From NCBI RefSeq assembly GCF_013373795.3, contig NZ_CP088022.1, positions 7,812,001 through 7,876,000 of the forward strand: a stretch of DNA of 64,000 bases. Direction: 5' to 3'. The notes under the pieces were generated by a model. The model saw nothing but the letters and a program-made list of their open reading frames with translations, did not search any database and was not told the origin of the DNA. Source of the DNA: Bradyrhizobium quebecense (GTDB lineage: Bacteria > Pseudomonadota > Alphaproteobacteria > Rhizobiales > Xanthobacteraceae). Shown here piece by piece: positions 9,050 to 18,169 of the stretch; position 1 is the first letter of the stretch, and each line of letters starts with the position of its first letter. The translations under genes and the position numbers were made by a program.

Positions 9050-9559
9050 ATGCCCATCGCGATGTCGTCCTCGAAATTGTCCATCGCAATCGTTGCCATC
9101 CTGATCTCAAGCGGCGCCGCGCTCGCGCAAACCGCGCCCGATACCGAGAACGGCCGCTATGCGTTGTCACCGGCCGGCGATGGCTTCCTGCGGCTCGACA
9201 CCCGCACCGGCGCGGTGTCGACCTGCACCAATTCCAGCGCCGGCTGGGCCTGTTACATGGTGCCCGACGAGCGGGCGGCGCTGGATGCCGAGATCGGCCG
9301 CCTGCAGGCCGACAATGACAAGCTGAAAGGCGAGCTCGCCGCGCGCGCACCATCGGCCAAGACCGACGAGGCGTTGCCGAAATCGGATTCGTTGAAGAAG
9401 GCTGAGCCGAAGGTCGCCGAGGGCGAGCGCAAGATCGAGATTCCGCTGCCGAGCGACCGCGACATGGATCGCATGATGTCGTTCGTCGAGCGGGCCTGGC
9501 GGCGGCTGATCGAGATGGCCAACCGCGTGCAGCGCGACGTCAATGGCGGCAAGATTTGA
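9050..9559 (+). CDS. Secreted coiled-coil hypothetical protein
   Basis: 169 residues. A signal peptide (SKLSIAIVAILISSGAALAQ) is followed by a small domain with a two-cysteine pattern (VSTCTNSSAGWACYM), then a helical region with heptad character (ALDAEIGRLQADNDKLKGEL). A charged C-terminal part follows. The cysteine-containing block reads like a short beta motif (FLRLDTRTGAVSTC) common in small secreted proteins of this genus. The start at 9050 follows ggcggag. Function unknown. Confidence 0.75.
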   Translation: MPIAMSSSKLSIAIVAILISSGAALAQTAPDTENGRYALSPAGDGFLRLDTRTGAVSTCTNSSAGWACYMVPDERAALDAEIGRLQADNDKLKGELAARAPSAKTDEALPKSDSLKKAEPKVAEGERKIEIPLPSDRDMDRMMSFVERAWRRLIEMANRVQRDVNGGKI

Positions 9560-9575
9560 TGTTGTTTGCACAAAG

Positions 9576-9715
9576 TCGTCCCGGCGAAGGCCGGGACTCA
9601 TACGCTGCGGCCTTTCGACTTCGACGGCTCGGAGTCGATGTCTCGCGTAACCAATGAACATCGGTGGTTATGGCTCCGGCCCCCGTGCGCAATTGCGCAC
9701 TAGGCCGGAACGACG
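9576..9715. repeat. REP pair with degenerate partner
   Basis: A REP core (gtcccggcgaaggccgggac) lies at 9578-9597. A diverged partner with cggtggttatggctccggcc begins at 9662, and a further hairpin (gtgcgcaattgcgcac) follows. The cggtggttatgg string is the same REP edge that forms the target of the IS1111-group element at 61781. Confidence 0.6.
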
Positions 9716-9731
9716 TGTCGAGAAAGTACAG

Positions 9732-10208
9732 ATGAATTCAGCGAGAACAATGTCGCGCTCGGCGCCATCCTCGGTCGCAGCGACCAACATCGCCTCGTCG
9801 CGCCTGACGGTCGAAACGTCCGGCGCCGGCTTCACGGACATCACGCGCGAGGTCGCAAATTTCCTGCGCGAGGTGCGCGCCGGCGAGGGTGCGGTGACGC
9901 TGTTCATCCGTCACACCTCGGCCTCGCTGACGATCCAGGAGAATGCCGATCCCACGGTGCTGGTCGATCTGATGACGGCGCTCGATCGCGCCGCGCCCGA
10001 AGACGGCGGCTGGCGTCACGACGCTGAAGGCCCCGATGACATGCCGGCGCACATCAAGACCATGCTGACGGCGACCTCGCTGCAGGTCCCGGTGCTCGAT
10101 GGCGAGATGGCGCTCGGCACCTGGCAGGGTATCTATCTGATCGAGCATCGTGCCCACCCGCACCGGCGTGAGATCGTGCTGCAATTCATCGGTGCTGCCA
10201 GAGCCTGA
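9732..10208 (+). CDS. YjbQ/UPF0047 family protein
   Basis: 158 residues of the YjbQ family (secondary thiamine-phosphate synthase activity reported for family members). Conserved blocks are visible: LFIRHTSASLTIQENADP, the acidic/His segment GWRHDAEGPDDMPAHIK, and the end block GTWQGIYLIEHRAHPHRREI. These contain the metal/phosphate-binding His and Glu residues. The first about 15 residues are variable. Two starts are possible (9732 or 9750); the first is used here. Probably cytoplasmic; role outside thiamine unclear. Confidence 0.88.
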   Translation: MNSARTMSRSAPSSVAATNIASSRLTVETSGAGFTDITREVANFLREVRAGEGAVTLFIRHTSASLTIQENADPTVLVDLMTALDRAAPEDGGWRHDAEGPDDMPAHIKTMLTATSLQVPVLDGEMALGTWQGIYLIEHRAHPHRREIVLQFIGAARA

Positions 10209-10234
10209 TGGCGAATTACACACGAAAAACGAAA

Positions 10235-10260
10235 CCGGCCGCGGATCGCTCCGCGGCCGG
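10235..10260 (-). terminator. Rho-independent terminator of the transporter gene
   Basis: An 11-bp perfect stem (ccggccgcgga) with a 4-base loop. On the minus strand it is followed by tttcgttttt. It lies 27 bases past the stop of the MHS transporter gene. It may also block read-through from the YjbQ gene on the other strand. Confidence 0.85.
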
Positions 10261-10286
10261 CTCGTCGAAAGGTCTGGGTCAGCCGG

Positions 10287-11951
10287 TCAGGTCTTGCTGA
10301 TGTCGACGTCCTTGGTTTCCGGCAGGAAGATCGCACCGACCACCGCGGTGATCGCTGCGAAAATGATCGGGTACCAGAGGCCGGCGTAGATATCGCCGGT
10401 CGAAGCCACGATCGCGAACGCGGTCGCCGGTAGCAACCCGCCGAACCAGCCGTTACCGATGTGATAGGGCAGCGACATCGAGGTGTAGCGGATCTTGGTC
10501 GGGAACAGCTCGACCAGCATCGCGGCGATCGGACCGTAGACCATGGTGACGAAGATCACCAGGATGAACAGCAAGCCGATCACGGCCGCGATCTGCGGAC
10601 GGAAGATGTCGAACGGGTGCGCCATCTTGACGATCCCGGGGTCGCCGGCCTTGGGATAGCCGGCTGCCGCGATGGCGGTGGTGATCGCCGCGTTGCCGTC
10701 CTTGGCGTTGGGGTAGGAGACGTCCTTGCCGTTGACCACGACCTTCACGCCGGAGCCGGCCGCGCCATTGGTCGTCGAGTATTTGACCGACGATTGGGCG
10801 AGGAAGGCGCGGGCAGTGTCGCAGGGCGCGGTGAACACGCGGGTGCCGACCGGGTTGAACAGGTCGCCGCAGCCTGCGGGATCGGCAACCACCTCGACCT
10901 TGGTCGTTTCGATCGCCTTCTCCAGCGCGGGGTTGGCGTTGGAGGAGATCATCTTGAAGATCGGAATGAAGGTCAGCGCCGCGATCGCGCAGCCCGCCAG
11001 GATAATCGGCTTGCGTCCGATCCGGTCGGAGAGCGCACCGAATACGATGAAGAAGCCGGTGCCGAACAGCAATGACCAGGCAATCAGGAGGTTCGCGGTG
11101 TAGCCGTCGACCTTGAGGATCGATTGCAGGAAGAACAGCGCATAGAACTGGCCGGTGTACCACACCACGCCCTGACCCATGGTGCCACCGAGCAGCGCCA
11201 GGATCACGATCTTGGCATTCCCCCAGTTGGCGAAGGCCTCCGTCAGCGGCGCCTTCGAGCTCTTGCCCTCGTCCTTCATGCGCTGGAACACCGGCGATTC
11301 GTTCAGCCGCAGCCGGATCCAGACGGAGATGCCGAGCAGCAGCACCGACACCAGGAACGGAATACGCCAGCCCCAGTCCGCGAAGTCCTTTTCGCCGGTG
11401 AGGCTACGCGTGAACAGGATCACCAGCAGGGACAGGAACAGTCCGAGCGTTGCGGTGGTCTGGATGAAGGAGGTGTAATAGCCGCGCTTGCCGTTTGGCG
11501 CGTGCTCGGCGACGTAGGTCGCCGCCCCGCCATACTCGCCGCCGAGCGCGAGGCCCTGCAGGAGGCGCAATGAGATCAGGATGATCGGCGCCACGATGCC
11601 GATGGTCTTGGCGCTGGGCAGCAGGCCGACGATGAAGGTCGACAGGCCCATGATCAGGATGGTGACGAGGAAGGTGTATTTGCGGCCGACGATGTCGCCG
11701 ACCCGGCCGAACACGATCGCGCCGAACGGGCGAACCAGAAAGCCCGCGGCGAAGGCCAGCAGCGCGAAGATGTCGCGGGTCGCCGGTGGATAGTCGGAGA
11801 AGAACTGCGCGCCGATGATGCTGGCCAGTGACCCGTAGAGATAGAAGTCGTACCACTCGAACACGGTGCCGAGCGACGACGCCAGGATGACGAAACGCTC
11901 ATCCTTCGTCATGCCGGCGGGCCGCGCCGAAGTTGCAGTCATAGTGGACAT
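10287..11951 (-). CDS. MFS transporter, metabolite:H+ symporter (MHS) type
   Basis: 554 residues, inner membrane, about 12 helices. The MFS signature occurs twice (GRVGDIVGRKYTF in the first half, GALSDRIGRKPII in the second), as in ProP/KgtP/ShiA relatives. The N-terminal FEWYDFYLYG is diagnostic of the MHS group. It is about 110 residues longer than usual because of a hydrophilic insert (about residues 335-445) between the helix after the second signature and the next one. The insert contains two cysteines and probably faces the periplasm. Substrate unknown, likely an organic acid or zwitterion. It is transcribed alone and ends at a clear terminator. Confidence 0.88.
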   Translation of the reverse strand: MSTMTATSARPAGMTKDERFVILASSLGTVFEWYDFYLYGSLASIIGAQFFSDYPPATRDIFALLAFAAGFLVRPFGAIVFGRVGDIVGRKYTFLVTILIMGLSTFIVGLLPSAKTIGIVAPIILISLRLLQGLALGGEYGGAATYVAEHAPNGKRGYYTSFIQTTATLGLFLSLLVILFTRSLTGEKDFADWGWRIPFLVSVLLLGISVWIRLRLNESPVFQRMKDEGKSSKAPLTEAFANWGNAKIVILALLGGTMGQGVVWYTGQFYALFFLQSILKVDGYTANLLIAWSLLFGTGFFIVFGALSDRIGRKPIILAGCAIAALTFIPIFKMISSNANPALEKAIETTKVEVVADPAGCGDLFNPVGTRVFTAPCDTARAFLAQSSVKYSTTNGAAGSGVKVVVNGKDVSYPNAKDGNAAITTAIAAAGYPKAGDPGIVKMAHPFDIFRPQIAAVIGLLFILVIFVTMVYGPIAAMLVELFPTKIRYTSMSLPYHIGNGWFGGLLPATAFAIVASTGDIYAGLWYPIIFAAITAVVGAIFLPETKDVDISKT

Positions 11952-12266
11952 CTGGATTGCTCCCCCCGAATTATTGCTGCCATGCTCGCCCCCGGCTGGC
12001 GGGTTGGACCCGAATGGGCCTTAGGCTTAAATTGAGGGTAACATCGCAGTGAAATCCGTCCCAATAAGACTTTTGGCTTTTGCACGCTTGAACTTATCTT
12101 TGAAGGCGTAAGTTGGATGGAACGTCCCCGCGCGCGTCTGTTGCGGCGCACAAGCTCGGCGGGTTAACTGCGTTGGCATCTGGTATTATCAAGGGCTTGC
12201 GTGATACTGCCACGCGGGCGACAACCGAACGGCGCGGGCTTGCCAAAGCCCGCTTGTGGGACTGAG
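11952..12266. other. Divergent promoter region of transporter and response regulator
   Basis: 315 bases of locally AT-richer DNA between the minus-strand transporter and plus-strand regulator. It contains gattgctcccccc just upstream of the transporter start, which serves as its ribosome-binding region (ggggggag on the minus strand). No operator recognised. Confidence 0.4.
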
Positions 12267-12941
12267 ATGACTGCTGCTGCCAATACTCATCTTGTCATCG
12301 CCGACGACCATCCGCTGTTCCGCGATGCGTTACGCCAGGCGGTGGCGAGCGTCGTGAGTTCGGCCACGATCAGCGAGGCCGGATCGTTCGAGGACCTGAC
12401 CGCGCTGTTGGAACGAGACTCCGAGGTCGACCTCATCCTGCTCGATTTGAGCATGCCGGGGATCAGCGGCTTTTCCGGCCTGATCTATCTGCGGGCGCAG
12501 TATCCGGCGATTCCAGTGGTCATCGTCTCCGCCAGTGACGATGCCGGAACCATCCGCCGCTCGCTCGATTTCGGTGCCTCCGGTTTCATCCCCAAGCGCT
12601 TCGGCGTCGAGACGCTGCGTGACGCCATCATGAAGGTGATGGAGGGCGACGTCTGGGTTCCGCCGGACACCGATCTGTCGGCGGCCGGCGATCCCGACAT
12701 GACGCGGCTGCGCGACCGTCTGGTGACGCTGACCCCGCAGCAGGTGCGGGTGCTGATGATGCTGTCCGAAGGGCTGCTCAACAAGCAGATCGCCTACGAG
12801 CTCGGCGTCTCCGAAGCGACCATCAAGGCCCATGTCTCGGCCATCCTGCAGAAGCTCGGCGTCGAAAGCCGGACGCAGGCCGTGATCGCCGCCGCCAAGA
12901 TCGCGGGCGGCCAGTGGCGCCAGGGCACGCCGTCGACGTAA
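12267..12941 (+). CDS. LuxR/NarL-type response regulator
   Basis: 224 residues. Receiver domain (1-125): acidic pocket D13/D14 and phospho-acceptor D60 in LILLDLSMPG. LuxR-type HTH (about 150-215): LTPQQVRVLMMLSEG, NKQIAYELGVSEATIKAHV. It presumably controls transcription after phosphorylation. The ATG at 12267 is preferred to the upstream in-frame ATG at 12201, which only adds an unrelated stretch. It converges on the hybrid sensor kinase gene (13133-16642), and such kinases commonly pair with a NarL regulator placed like this, so it is the likely partner. Confidence 0.92.
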   Translation: MTAAANTHLVIADDHPLFRDALRQAVASVVSSATISEAGSFEDLTALLERDSEVDLILLDLSMPGISGFSGLIYLRAQYPAIPVVIVSASDDAGTIRRSLDFGASGFIPKRFGVETLRDAIMKVMEGDVWVPPDTDLSAAGDPDMTRLRDRLVTLTPQQVRVLMMLSEGLLNKQIAYELGVSEATIKAHVSAILQKLGVESRTQAVIAAAKIAGGQWRQGTPST

Positions 12942-12961
12942 GGCCGTTACCCGGCCCTTGT

Positions 12962-13086
12962 CCCGTCATCCTGAGGCGCGAGCCTTGCGGCGCAATTGCG
13001 CCGCTGGGCGAGCCTCGAAGGATGAATCGGCCACAGGCGGGCCGTGCATCCTTGGAGACGCGCGTTCCGCGCTCCTCAGGATGACG
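12962..13086. repeat. Second-family palindromic repeat (tcatcctgaggc type)
   Basis: Begins cgtcatcctgaggcgcgagcc and ends ctcctcaggatgacggg, with two internal hairpins (gcggcgcaattgcgccgc). It fills the gap between the convergent regulator and kinase genes and may act as their terminator. A shorter copy is at 29677-29722. Confidence 0.7.
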
Positions 13087-13132
13087 GGAAAATCGGGTGG
13101 CCGCGCTTCACACGCGGTGGACCGAGCGAGCC

Positions 13133-16100
13133 CTACTCCGCCGCCACCATCTGCTGGGTGCGCCATTGTCCGAGCAAGGCGCGCAGCGAGGCCGGTTTGA
13201 CCGGCTTGTTCAGCACCGCGATGTTTTCCTCGCGCGCGGCCAAGCGCACCGCGGGGCTGCGGTCGGCGGTGATCAGGATCGCCGGAATGCCGTCGCCGAA
13301 GCGGCGGCGGATATCGCGGATCGCTGCGACGCCGTTGCCGCGATCGAGGTGATAGTCGACCAGCACACCGGTGACGCGGCCGCCGGCGGCCTCGATCGCG
13401 CTGATCGCGCCGTCGGCATCGAGCACCGCGATCACCTCGGCGTCCCACGCCGTCAGCAGCGTCTTCATGCCGTCGAGAATGGCGGGATCGTTCTCGATGC
13501 AGACGATCAGGGAGCCGCTCATCGGCGTCTTCGACAGCGGCGTGGCGGTGGTGACGGCCGCGGTATGGTTGACGGCGGTCGCGACCGGCACGGTGACCGA
13601 GAACGCCGAGCCGCCGCTCACATTGGCCGAAATCGCGATGCGGTGGTTGAGCACGCGCGCCAGCCGCTCGACGATCGACAGGCCGAGACCGAGGCCGCGG
13701 GCGATCCGGGCGCCCTGTTCGAGGCGGTGGAACTCCTTGAAGATCTCGCCGCGCTTCTGCACGGGAATGCCGACGCCGGTGTCGAAGATGCTGATCTGGA
13801 GCGCGTTGCCGCGGCGGCGGCAGCCGATCAGCACGCGGCCGCGCGGGGTATATTTGATCGCGTTGGAGATGAAGTTCTGCAACAGCCGGCGCAGCAGCGA
13901 GCGGTCGGATTCGACCGGCAGCGAGCAGGCCACGAAGCGCAGATCGAGGCCCTTGTCGCGGGCGATCGGCATGAACTCGATCTCCAGCGAGCGCATCAAA
14001 TCGGCCATCCGGAAGCTCGTGATCGCCGGCGTCATGGCGCCGGCATCGAGCCTCGAGATGTCGAGCAGCGCGCCCAGGATGTCCTCGATCGCCTCGAGCG
14101 AGTCGTCGATGTTCTCGACCAGGCGCGAATCCTCGCCGCCGTTCTGGCGTTCGACCAGGCTCGTGACATAGAGACGCGCCGCATTGAGCGGTTGCAGGAT
14201 GTCGTGGCTGGCCGCCGCGAGGAAGCGCGTCTTGGAGGCGTTGGCGTCCTCCGCGATGCCCTTGGCGAGCGCGAGCTCCGAGTTCAGCCGCGTCAGCTCC
14301 TCGGTGCGGTCGCGCACCCGCTTTTCCAGCGTCGCATTGGCGCGCTCCAGCGCCTCCGCGGCCTCGAAGCTCGGCGTGACGTCGGAGAAGGTGATGACGA
14401 GGCCGCCACCCGGCATGCGGTTGGCGCGCACCTCGATCACCAGATGGCGGTCGGTGAAGCGTTCCAGATAGGGCTCGCCCTCGGTGGTGTAGGCGCGCAG
14501 CCGCAGTTGCAGCAGGTTGTCGCTGTCACCGGCCGGCGGCGGACTGATCGCGCCCATGAATTCGAGGATCTCGGGCAAGGGTATGCCGAGCTGCACCAGA
14601 TGCGGCGGCAGCGCGAGCAATTCGGAGAACTGGCGGTTGGAGCAAATCAGCTGCAAATCGGCGTCGAACACCGCGATGCCCTGGCGCACGTGATTGAGCG
14701 CGGTCTGCAGGATCTCGCGGTTGAAATGCAGCGCGGCGTGCGAGTCGTCGAGCAGCTTCAGCGCGGCCTTGGCGGACACCGTCCGCCGCTGCAGCAGCAG
14801 CGACATCACGAGGCGCGAGGACGCCGCCCCGATCGAGGACGCGATCAGGCGCTCGGCGTGCTGCAGCAGCTCGAAATCGGCCGGTGCCGAGGCCAGCAGC
14901 ACGATGTTGCGGTCGACGGCGAACGAGGCGAACGCCTCGCGGGTGCGGTCGGGGCCGAGATATTGCGTCACCGTGCTCTCGATGTCCTGCACCGTCACCG
15001 TGGTGCGCCAGCGCCGGAAGCTCGGCGCGATCGGGGCCAGCGCGTTGGGCACGAACACGTCGGCCTGCAACAGCTCGATCGCGGACGGCGCGCGCGCCAG
15101 CGAGAACACGACGTAAGTGAGGATGTTGAGCGCAAGGCTCCACAGCACGCCGTGCAGCAGCGGCGGCAAATCGGCGCCGAACAGCGCCTGCGGCCGCAGC
15201 GCCTCGATCCCGAACGGCCCATGCTGCAGCAGCATCAGGCCGGTGGTCGAGTTTTCCAGGAAGCTCGGGATGAACAGCGTGTAGAGCCACATCGCGAAGC
15301 CGACCAGCATGCCCGCCATGGCGCCGCGTGCGGTGGCGCGGCGCCAGAACAGGCCGCCGAAAAACGCCGGCGCGAGCTGGGTGATCGCGGCAAAGGACAG
15401 CAGGCCGATCGCGACCAGCTGGGTGTTGCCGAGCGCGCGGTAGTAGAAATACGCCATCACCATAATGGCGAAGATCGAGAAGCGGCGCGCCTTCAGGAGG
15501 AAATCGCCAAAGTCCTTCTGACCGGCGCGGGCGTCGTCGCTGCGCGGCAGTACCAGCGGCAGCACGATGTCGTTGGAGACCATGATCGACAGCGCGACGC
15601 ATTCGACGATCACCATCGCGGTCCCCGCCGACAGCCCGCCGACGAAGACCGCGAGGCTCAGCAGCTGCGAATTGCCCTCGATCGGCAGCGCCAGCACGAA
15701 CATGTCGGCATCGACCGCGCCGAACGGGAAGATGACGAGGCCCGCGATCGCGATCGGAATCACGAAGATATTGATGGCGACGAGGTAGAGCGGGAACAGC
15801 CAGCGTGCCCGGCTGACTTCGGCGCCAGTCGAATTCTCGACCACGCTGACATGGAACTGGCGCGGCAGCAGCATGATCGCGCAGAACGACAGCAGCGTCA
15901 TGATCAGGAAGTTGCCGATCGAGGGCACATATTCGATCGCGCGCACCGCTTCCGGCGTCTTCAGGGCGCGCTCGTAGAGCTCGACCGGGGAGAACATCCA
16001 GAAGGTGACGAAGGCGCCGGCGGCGATGAAGGCGACCAGCTTGACGATGGATTCGGCGGCGATCGCCAGGATCAGGCCGTGCTGGTGCTCGGTCGCGTCG

Positions 16101-16642
16101 GTGTGGCGGGTGCCGAACAGCACCGCGAACACCGCCATCGCCAGCGTCACCATCAGCGCGATATCGCCGATGATCGGGATTTTCGAGAACGCCTGATCCT
16201 CGCTCAGGATGGTTTCCAGCGATGAGGCCATCGCCTTGAGCTGCAGCGCGATGTAGGGCACCGAGCCGATGATCGCGATCAGCGCCACGGTGGCTGCTAC
16301 CGCCTGGCTCTTGCCGTAGCGCGCGGCGATGAAGTCGGCGATCGAGGTGATGTTCTGCGACTTCGCGAGCGCGATGACGCGACGGAGCAGCGGGGTGCAC
16401 AGCCCGATCATCACGATCGGGCCGACATAGATCGCCAGGAAGTCGACGCTGGTGCGGGTGGCGAAGCCGACCGAGCCGAAGAAGGTCCAGGAGGTGCAGT
16501 AGATAGCCAGCGACAGCGGATAGATCCACTGGCTGGCACGGCCGCGCCCACCCGCCGACCTGCGGTCGCCGCGGCTGGCAATGAAGAACAACAATCCGAT
16601 GTAGGCGAACGCCGTGGCGATGACGCCCCAGTCGTGCAGCAT
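13133..16642 (-). CDS. Transporter-fused hybrid sensor histidine kinase (SSF-PAS-HK-REC)
   Basis: 1169 residues. Residues about 1-500 form a sodium:solute-symporter-like domain with about 12-13 membrane helices. A PAS-type region follows at about 640-770, with a coiled linker. The dimerisation/phospho-acceptor box is SHDILQPLNAARLY (His near residue 811), and the ATPase has N-box FISNAIKYTPRG and G-boxes DTGVGIP/GLGLGLSIVERL. The C-terminal receiver (about 1050-1160) carries Asp in LVDYHLDRGNG near 1096. The architecture is CbrA/NahK-like; such proteins sense or import a solute and signal to a NarL regulator. The convergent regulator at 12267-12941 is the probable partner. Confidence 0.9.
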   Translation of the reverse strand: MLHDWGVIATAFAYIGLLFFIASRGDRRSAGGRGRASQWIYPLSLAIYCTSWTFFGSVGFATRTSVDFLAIYVGPIVMIGLCTPLLRRVIALAKSQNITSIADFIAARYGKSQAVAATVALIAIIGSVPYIALQLKAMASSLETILSEDQAFSKIPIIGDIALMVTLAMAVFAVLFGTRHTDATEHQHGLILAIAAESIVKLVAFIAAGAFVTFWMFSPVELYERALKTPEAVRAIEYVPSIGNFLIMTLLSFCAIMLLPRQFHVSVVENSTGAEVSRARWLFPLYLVAINIFVIPIAIAGLVIFPFGAVDADMFVLALPIEGNSQLLSLAVFVGGLSAGTAMVIVECVALSIMVSNDIVLPLVLPRSDDARAGQKDFGDFLLKARRFSIFAIMVMAYFYYRALGNTQLVAIGLLSFAAITQLAPAFFGGLFWRRATARGAMAGMLVGFAMWLYTLFIPSFLENSTTGLMLLQHGPFGIEALRPQALFGADLPPLLHGVLWSLALNILTYVVFSLARAPSAIELLQADVFVPNALAPIAPSFRRWRTTVTVQDIESTVTQYLGPDRTREAFASFAVDRNIVLLASAPADFELLQHAERLIASSIGAASSRLVMSLLLQRRTVSAKAALKLLDDSHAALHFNREILQTALNHVRQGIAVFDADLQLICSNRQFSELLALPPHLVQLGIPLPEILEFMGAISPPPAGDSDNLLQLRLRAYTTEGEPYLERFTDRHLVIEVRANRMPGGGLVITFSDVTPSFEAAEALERANATLEKRVRDRTEELTRLNSELALAKGIAEDANASKTRFLAAASHDILQPLNAARLYVTSLVERQNGGEDSRLVENIDDSLEAIEDILGALLDISRLDAGAMTPAITSFRMADLMRSLEIEFMPIARDKGLDLRFVACSLPVESDRSLLRRLLQNFISNAIKYTPRGRVLIGCRRRGNALQISIFDTGVGIPVQKRGEIFKEFHRLEQGARIARGLGLGLSIVERLARVLNHRIAISANVSGGSAFSVTVPVATAVNHTAAVTTATPLSKTPMSGSLIVCIENDPAILDGMKTLLTAWDAEVIAVLDADGAISAIEAAGGRVTGVLVDYHLDRGNGVAAIRDIRRRFGDGIPAILITADRSPAVRLAAREENIAVLNKPVKPASLRALLGQWRTQQMVAAE

Positions 16643-16704
16643 CGCTGCTCACCTCCTGTCCCGGCCGCAGGAATGGCCGGGTGCCAGGATTATAACGCAA
16701 AGGA

Positions 16705-16727
16705 CCGGCCGTGCGATGCACGGCCGG
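16705..16727 (-). terminator. Rho-independent terminator of hemA
   Basis: A 10-bp perfect stem (ccggccgtgc, loop of three, complement) followed on the minus strand by tcctttgcg. It lies 30 bases downstream of the hemA stop. Confidence 0.75.
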
Positions 16728-16756
16728 CCCAAATTCGAGGGTAGGAAAGGATAGGG

Positions 16757-17986
16757 TTACTCGGCGGCCAGCGACTTCTGGTGCAGGGGCAGGCCGAGCC
16801 GGTCCCAGACCTGGAGCAGGGCCTCGGCCAGCGCGTCGATCAGGCCGTCGTCATGGTAGGGCGAGGGCGTGATGCGCAGCCGCTCGCTGCCCTTGGCGAC
16901 CGTCGGATAGTTGATCGGCTGGATGTAGATGCCGTGGTCCTCCAGCAGCAGGTCGGAGGCGCGCTTGCATTTCTCGGGATCGCCGACGAACAGCGGCACG
17001 ATATGGGTGTCGCTCGACATCACAGGCAGCCCGGCGGCGGTCAGGATCGCCTTGGTGCGGGCGGCGCGGTCCTGGTGGCGCTCGCGCTCCCAGTTCGAGG
17101 TCTTCAGATGGCGGATCGCAGCGGTGGCGGCCGAGCAGATCGCCGGCGGCAGCGCGGTGGTGAAGATGAAGCCCGGCGCGTAGGAACGCACCGCATCGAT
17201 GATCTCGGCGCGGCCCGCGATATAGCCGCCGAGGCAGCCGAACGCTTTCGCAAGCGTCCCTTCGAGCACGTCGATCCTGTGCATCACGCCGTCGCGCTCG
17301 GCAATGCCGCCGCCGCGAGGGCCGTACATGCCGACCGCATGCACCTCGTCGACATAGGTCATGGCGCCGTACTTCTCGGCGAGATCGCAGATCCTGGCGA
17401 GCGGCGCGACGTCGCCGTCCATCGAGTAAAGGCTCTCGCAGACGATCAGCTTCGGCCGATCGGGGCCGGCGGCGATCAACAGCTCTTCGAGATGCGCGAC
17501 ATCGTTGTGGCGAAAGATCCGGCGCTCGCAGCCGGCCTGGCGCACGCCCTCGATCATCGAATTGTGGTTCAGCGCGTCCGACAGGATCAGGCAGTTCGGA
17601 ATCAGCCTGGCGAGCGTCGAGATGCCGGTCTGGTTCGAGACATAGCCCGAGGTGAACAGCAGCGAGGCTTCCTTGCCGTGGAGATCGGCGAGCTCCGCTT
17701 CGAGCTGCACCAGCGGATGATGGGTGCCCGCGATGTTGCGGGTGCCGCCGGCGCCGGTGCCGACGCGGGTCGCGGTCTCGACCATGGCACCGACCACCTT
17801 GGGGTGCTGGCCCATGCCGAGATAGTCGTTGGAGCACCAGATCACGACGTTGCGGCTGCCCTTCGGCGAATGCCAGGTCGCGTGGGGGAAGCGTCCCGCG
17901 ATCCGTTCGAGGTCGGCGAACACCCGATAGCGCCGCTCGTCATGCAGGCGGTTGAGGGCGGTTTGGAAAAACTGGCTGTAATTCAT
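16757..17986 (-). CDS. hemA: 5-aminolevulinate synthase
   Basis: 409 residues. Condenses glycine and succinyl-CoA to 5-aminolevulinate, the first step of haem synthesis by the C4 (Shemin) route used by alphaproteobacteria. The PLP lysine is K247 in [13 protein letters not shown]. The glycine-rich [15 protein letters not shown] segment and [15 protein letters not shown] are hallmark blocks of the alpha-oxoamine synthase family. Length is as expected. A FixK/FNR-like box lies about 140 bases upstream (18125-18138), consistent with known low-oxygen induction of hemA in Bradyrhizobium. It ends at a terminator at 16705-16727. Confidence 0.97.
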   Translation of the reverse strand: MNYSQFFQTALNRLHDERRYRVFADLERIAGRFPHATWHSPKGSRNVVIWCSNDYLGMGQHPKVVGAMVETATRVGTGAGGTRNIAGTHHPLVQLEAELADLHGKEASLLFTSGYVSNQTGISTLARLIPNCLILSDALNHNSMIEGVRQAGCERRIFRHNDVAHLEELLIAAGPDRPKLIVCESLYSMDGDVAPLARICDLAEKYGAMTYVDEVHAVGMYGPRGGGIAERDGVMHRIDVLEGTLAKAFGCLGGYIAGRAEIIDAVRSYAPGFIFTTALPPAICSAATAAIRHLKTSNWERERHQDRAARTKAILTAAGLPVMSSDTHIVPLFVGDPEKCKRASDLLLEDHGIYIQPINYPTVAKGSERLRITPSPYHDDGLIDALAEALLQVWDRLGLPLHQKSLAAE

Positions 17987-18124
17987 CGGCGAACCCAGAA
18001 AGCGGAACCTGACCGGAAAAGCTGCCTCTTCTTAGAGCTTTTCCAGCTCTAATGTCCATGCATTGGCCCACATCCGGGCATGCGTCGCAGTTGGGCAAAT
18101 TGCCCTAGCTGGGGTCTGTCCGGC

Positions 18125-18138
18125 TTGATTTCGGTCAA
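18125..18138. promoter_or_regulatory. FixK/FNR-type box upstream of hemA
   Basis: The sequence TTGATTTCGGTCAA is a near-perfect TTGA-N6-TCAA palindrome. It fits the FNR/FixK2 recognition pattern and lies about 139 bases before the hemA start codon, in the gap after the MBL hydrolase gene. The Bradyrhizobium hemA gene is known to respond to oxygen limitation through FixJ/FixK. A 7-bp hairpin (tagagct..agctcta) at 18033-18051 lies between the box and the start. Confidence 0.75.
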
Positions 18139-18169
18139 ATTGCCCGGGGCATTACGGGCCCGGCCGGTC

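Noticed and set aside
13097..16225. A 1042-codon open frame on the plus strand opposite the hybrid kinase gene
   Set aside because: It is Arg/Asp/Gln/His-rich, has no domain, and mirrors high-GC codon bias of the real minus-strand kinase gene. A shadow frame.
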